Assembly (NCBI GenBank): GCA_003612625.1
Contig: RAZJ01000031.1
Location: 1-33,227, forward strand
DNA: 33,227 nucleotides
Direction of reading: 5' to 3'
Source: a bacterium 1XD42-1
GTDB lineage: Bacteria > Bacillota > Clostridia > Oscillospirales > Ruminococcaceae
Under the pieces are notes generated by a model. It did no database searches, had not been told where the DNA came from, and saw only the letters and a list, made by a program, of their open reading frames with translations. Numbering within the stretch: position 1 is the stretch's first letter; each line of letters starts with the position of its first letter. Both the position numbers and the translations under genes were made by a program. Shown piece after piece: positions 32,859 to 33,227 of the stretch.

Positions 32859-32893
32859 ATAAGAGCCTTTGTTTTTCAGGCTCTTATTTTTTT
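32859..32893 (+). terminator. Orphan + strand terminator
   Basis: ATAAGAGCCT (32859-32868) pairs with AGGCTCTTAT (32878-32887) and a T-run to 32893 follows. No recognisable + strand gene lies before it. Confidence 0.7.
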
Positions 32894-33043
32894 GCCTTTT
32901 AATAAGTGTCCCTGTATCAAGGAAAAAAGAGGCATTCTCTATTTTTGCTTATTTTTTATAGAATTTTTAATTTTTTATTTTATTTTTGCATTTATCGCCC
33001 AATTTTCCAGCGTTTTTAACAGAATTAGGCGTGCATAAATCTA

Positions 33044-33072
33044 TTGACGAATGACCGGAATCGAGGTATACT
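33044..33072 (+). promoter_or_regulatory. Promoter of the right-edge gene
   Basis: TTGACG (33044-33049) and TATACT (33067-33072) are 17 bp apart. Transcription would begin near 33079, giving a leader of about 118 nt. Confidence 0.75.
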
Positions 33073-33078
33073 GTGCTC

Positions 33079-33160
33079 ACAGCAAAGGCACTGAGCCTTC
33101 CGGAAAGAGAGAGCCGGAACGCAAGGCTTTGCAAAGCACAAATGATGATTGTGCATAAAA
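33079..33160 (+). ncRNA. Structured leader of the right-edge gene (candidate cis-regulatory RNA)
   Basis: GCAAAG (33082-33087) can pair with CTTTGC (33127-33132), enclosing a TTCCGG/CCGGAA hairpin (33098-33103 with 33114-33119). The joining segments are GCACTGAGCC and CGCAAGG. A second hairpin is GCACAA/TTGTGC (33136-33141 with 33149-33154), followed by an A-tract. It starts right at the expected transcription start. It does not match a riboswitch class I can name. Confidence 0.4.
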
Positions 33161-33196
33161 AAACATTTTTTACTTTTGAGAGGAGTAAAACAAATT

Positions 33197-33227
33197 ATGA
33201 AAAAAATGATTGCAGGTTTCCTGGCTT
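33197..33227 (+). CDS. Start of a probable exported protein (partial)
   Basis: Only ten codons are visible, reading MKKMIAGFLA, which looks like the beginning of a signal peptide. AGGAG lies 11 nt upstream of the ATG. It has a strong promoter at 33044-33072 and a structured leader. The protein continues beyond the window, so its identity is unknown. Confidence 0.6.
   Translation, partial: MKKMIAGFLA

Larger units (their letters stand above)
32556..33196. other. Intergenic region between divergent units, rich in RNA-like signals
   Basis: This 641-bp gap holds the leftward attenuator, leader and promoter (32581-32753), an element with a CTTCCGGAAAG core (32785-32830), a + strand terminator (32859-32893), an AT-rich stretch (32894-33040) and a rightward promoter with structured leader (33044-33196). 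No convincing protein gene was found. Confidence 0.6.

Noticed and set aside
32668-32862. Hydrophobic 64-codon + strand reading frame before the orphan terminator
   Set aside because: No ribosome site, no recognisable domain, and it runs antisense through the importer leader and promoter. It is more likely non-coding.
33079-33160. Right-edge leader as a c-di-GMP-I (GEMM) or c-di-AMP (ydaO) riboswitch
   Set aside because: GGCA and GGAACGCAAGGC look partly like GEMM pieces, and CTGAGCC...GGAACG like the ydaO 5' part. The GGCAAACC, GGUCUAAG and receptor parts of GEMM are missing, as is the second half of ydaO (GGGGUGAAUC, CCGUCAGCUAAC).

Overview
The window looks like a chromosome segment of an anaerobic, low-to-mid GC Firmicute of class Clostridia, probably a gut member of the Oscillospirales or a relative. 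The evidence is a SigH-type sporulation-family sigma factor, a trmK-nif3 pair, MEP-pathway ispE, a Rex redox repressor, the firmicute GlgC/GlgD pair, a FlxA-like protein, strong AGGAGG-type ribosome sites and TTGACA/TATAAT promoters. This placement is inferred from gene content. No rRNA, tRNA, CRISPR array or insertion sequence was seen.

Left part (1-7800, all + strand). The window opens with the C-terminal end of a proline-rich repeat protein. A SigH-like sigma factor with a fully consensus promoter follows, then a small zinc-ribbon protein. Next comes a housekeeping run: DUF1858 protein, trmK, nif3, a DUF362/ferredoxin protein, ispE, an MscS channel and a transglutaminase-fold lipoprotein. 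Most of its genes overlap or nearly touch, and it ends at a strong terminator.

Glycogen block (7900-14500). glgB, glgC, glgD and glgA encode synthesis of glycogen from glucose-1-phosphate through ADP-glucose. A small coiled-coil protein follows. GlgB carries an unusual Lys/Ala-rich tail, and GlgA lacks the classical KTGGL lysine.

Middle (14500-25100). This holds a lone large serine recombinase, an OmpR-type two-component system next to an HtrA protease (a probable envelope-stress module), a UspA-like protein coupled to a serine hydrolase, ychF, and an icd-rex operon. A near-perfect Rex operator overlaps the -35 box of the icd promoter, so the NADH/NAD+ ratio probably controls both icd and rex.

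Right part (25100-33227, mostly - strand). An operon reading leftward from about 32720 encodes two paralogous SAM methyltransferases and a complete peptide/nickel-family ABC importer (two permeases, a lipoprotein binding protein, two ATPases). A DUF3842 protein and a DUF1902/HicA toxin-antitoxin pair follow it. Between the operon promoter and its first gene lies a 16-bp hairpin with a T-tract, so the operon is probably controlled by transcription attenuation. This methyltransferase-importer operon, together with the RNA-rich intergenic region beside it (32560-33196), is the best candidate for an undescribed system. At the right edge a secreted-protein gene begins behind its own structured leader.
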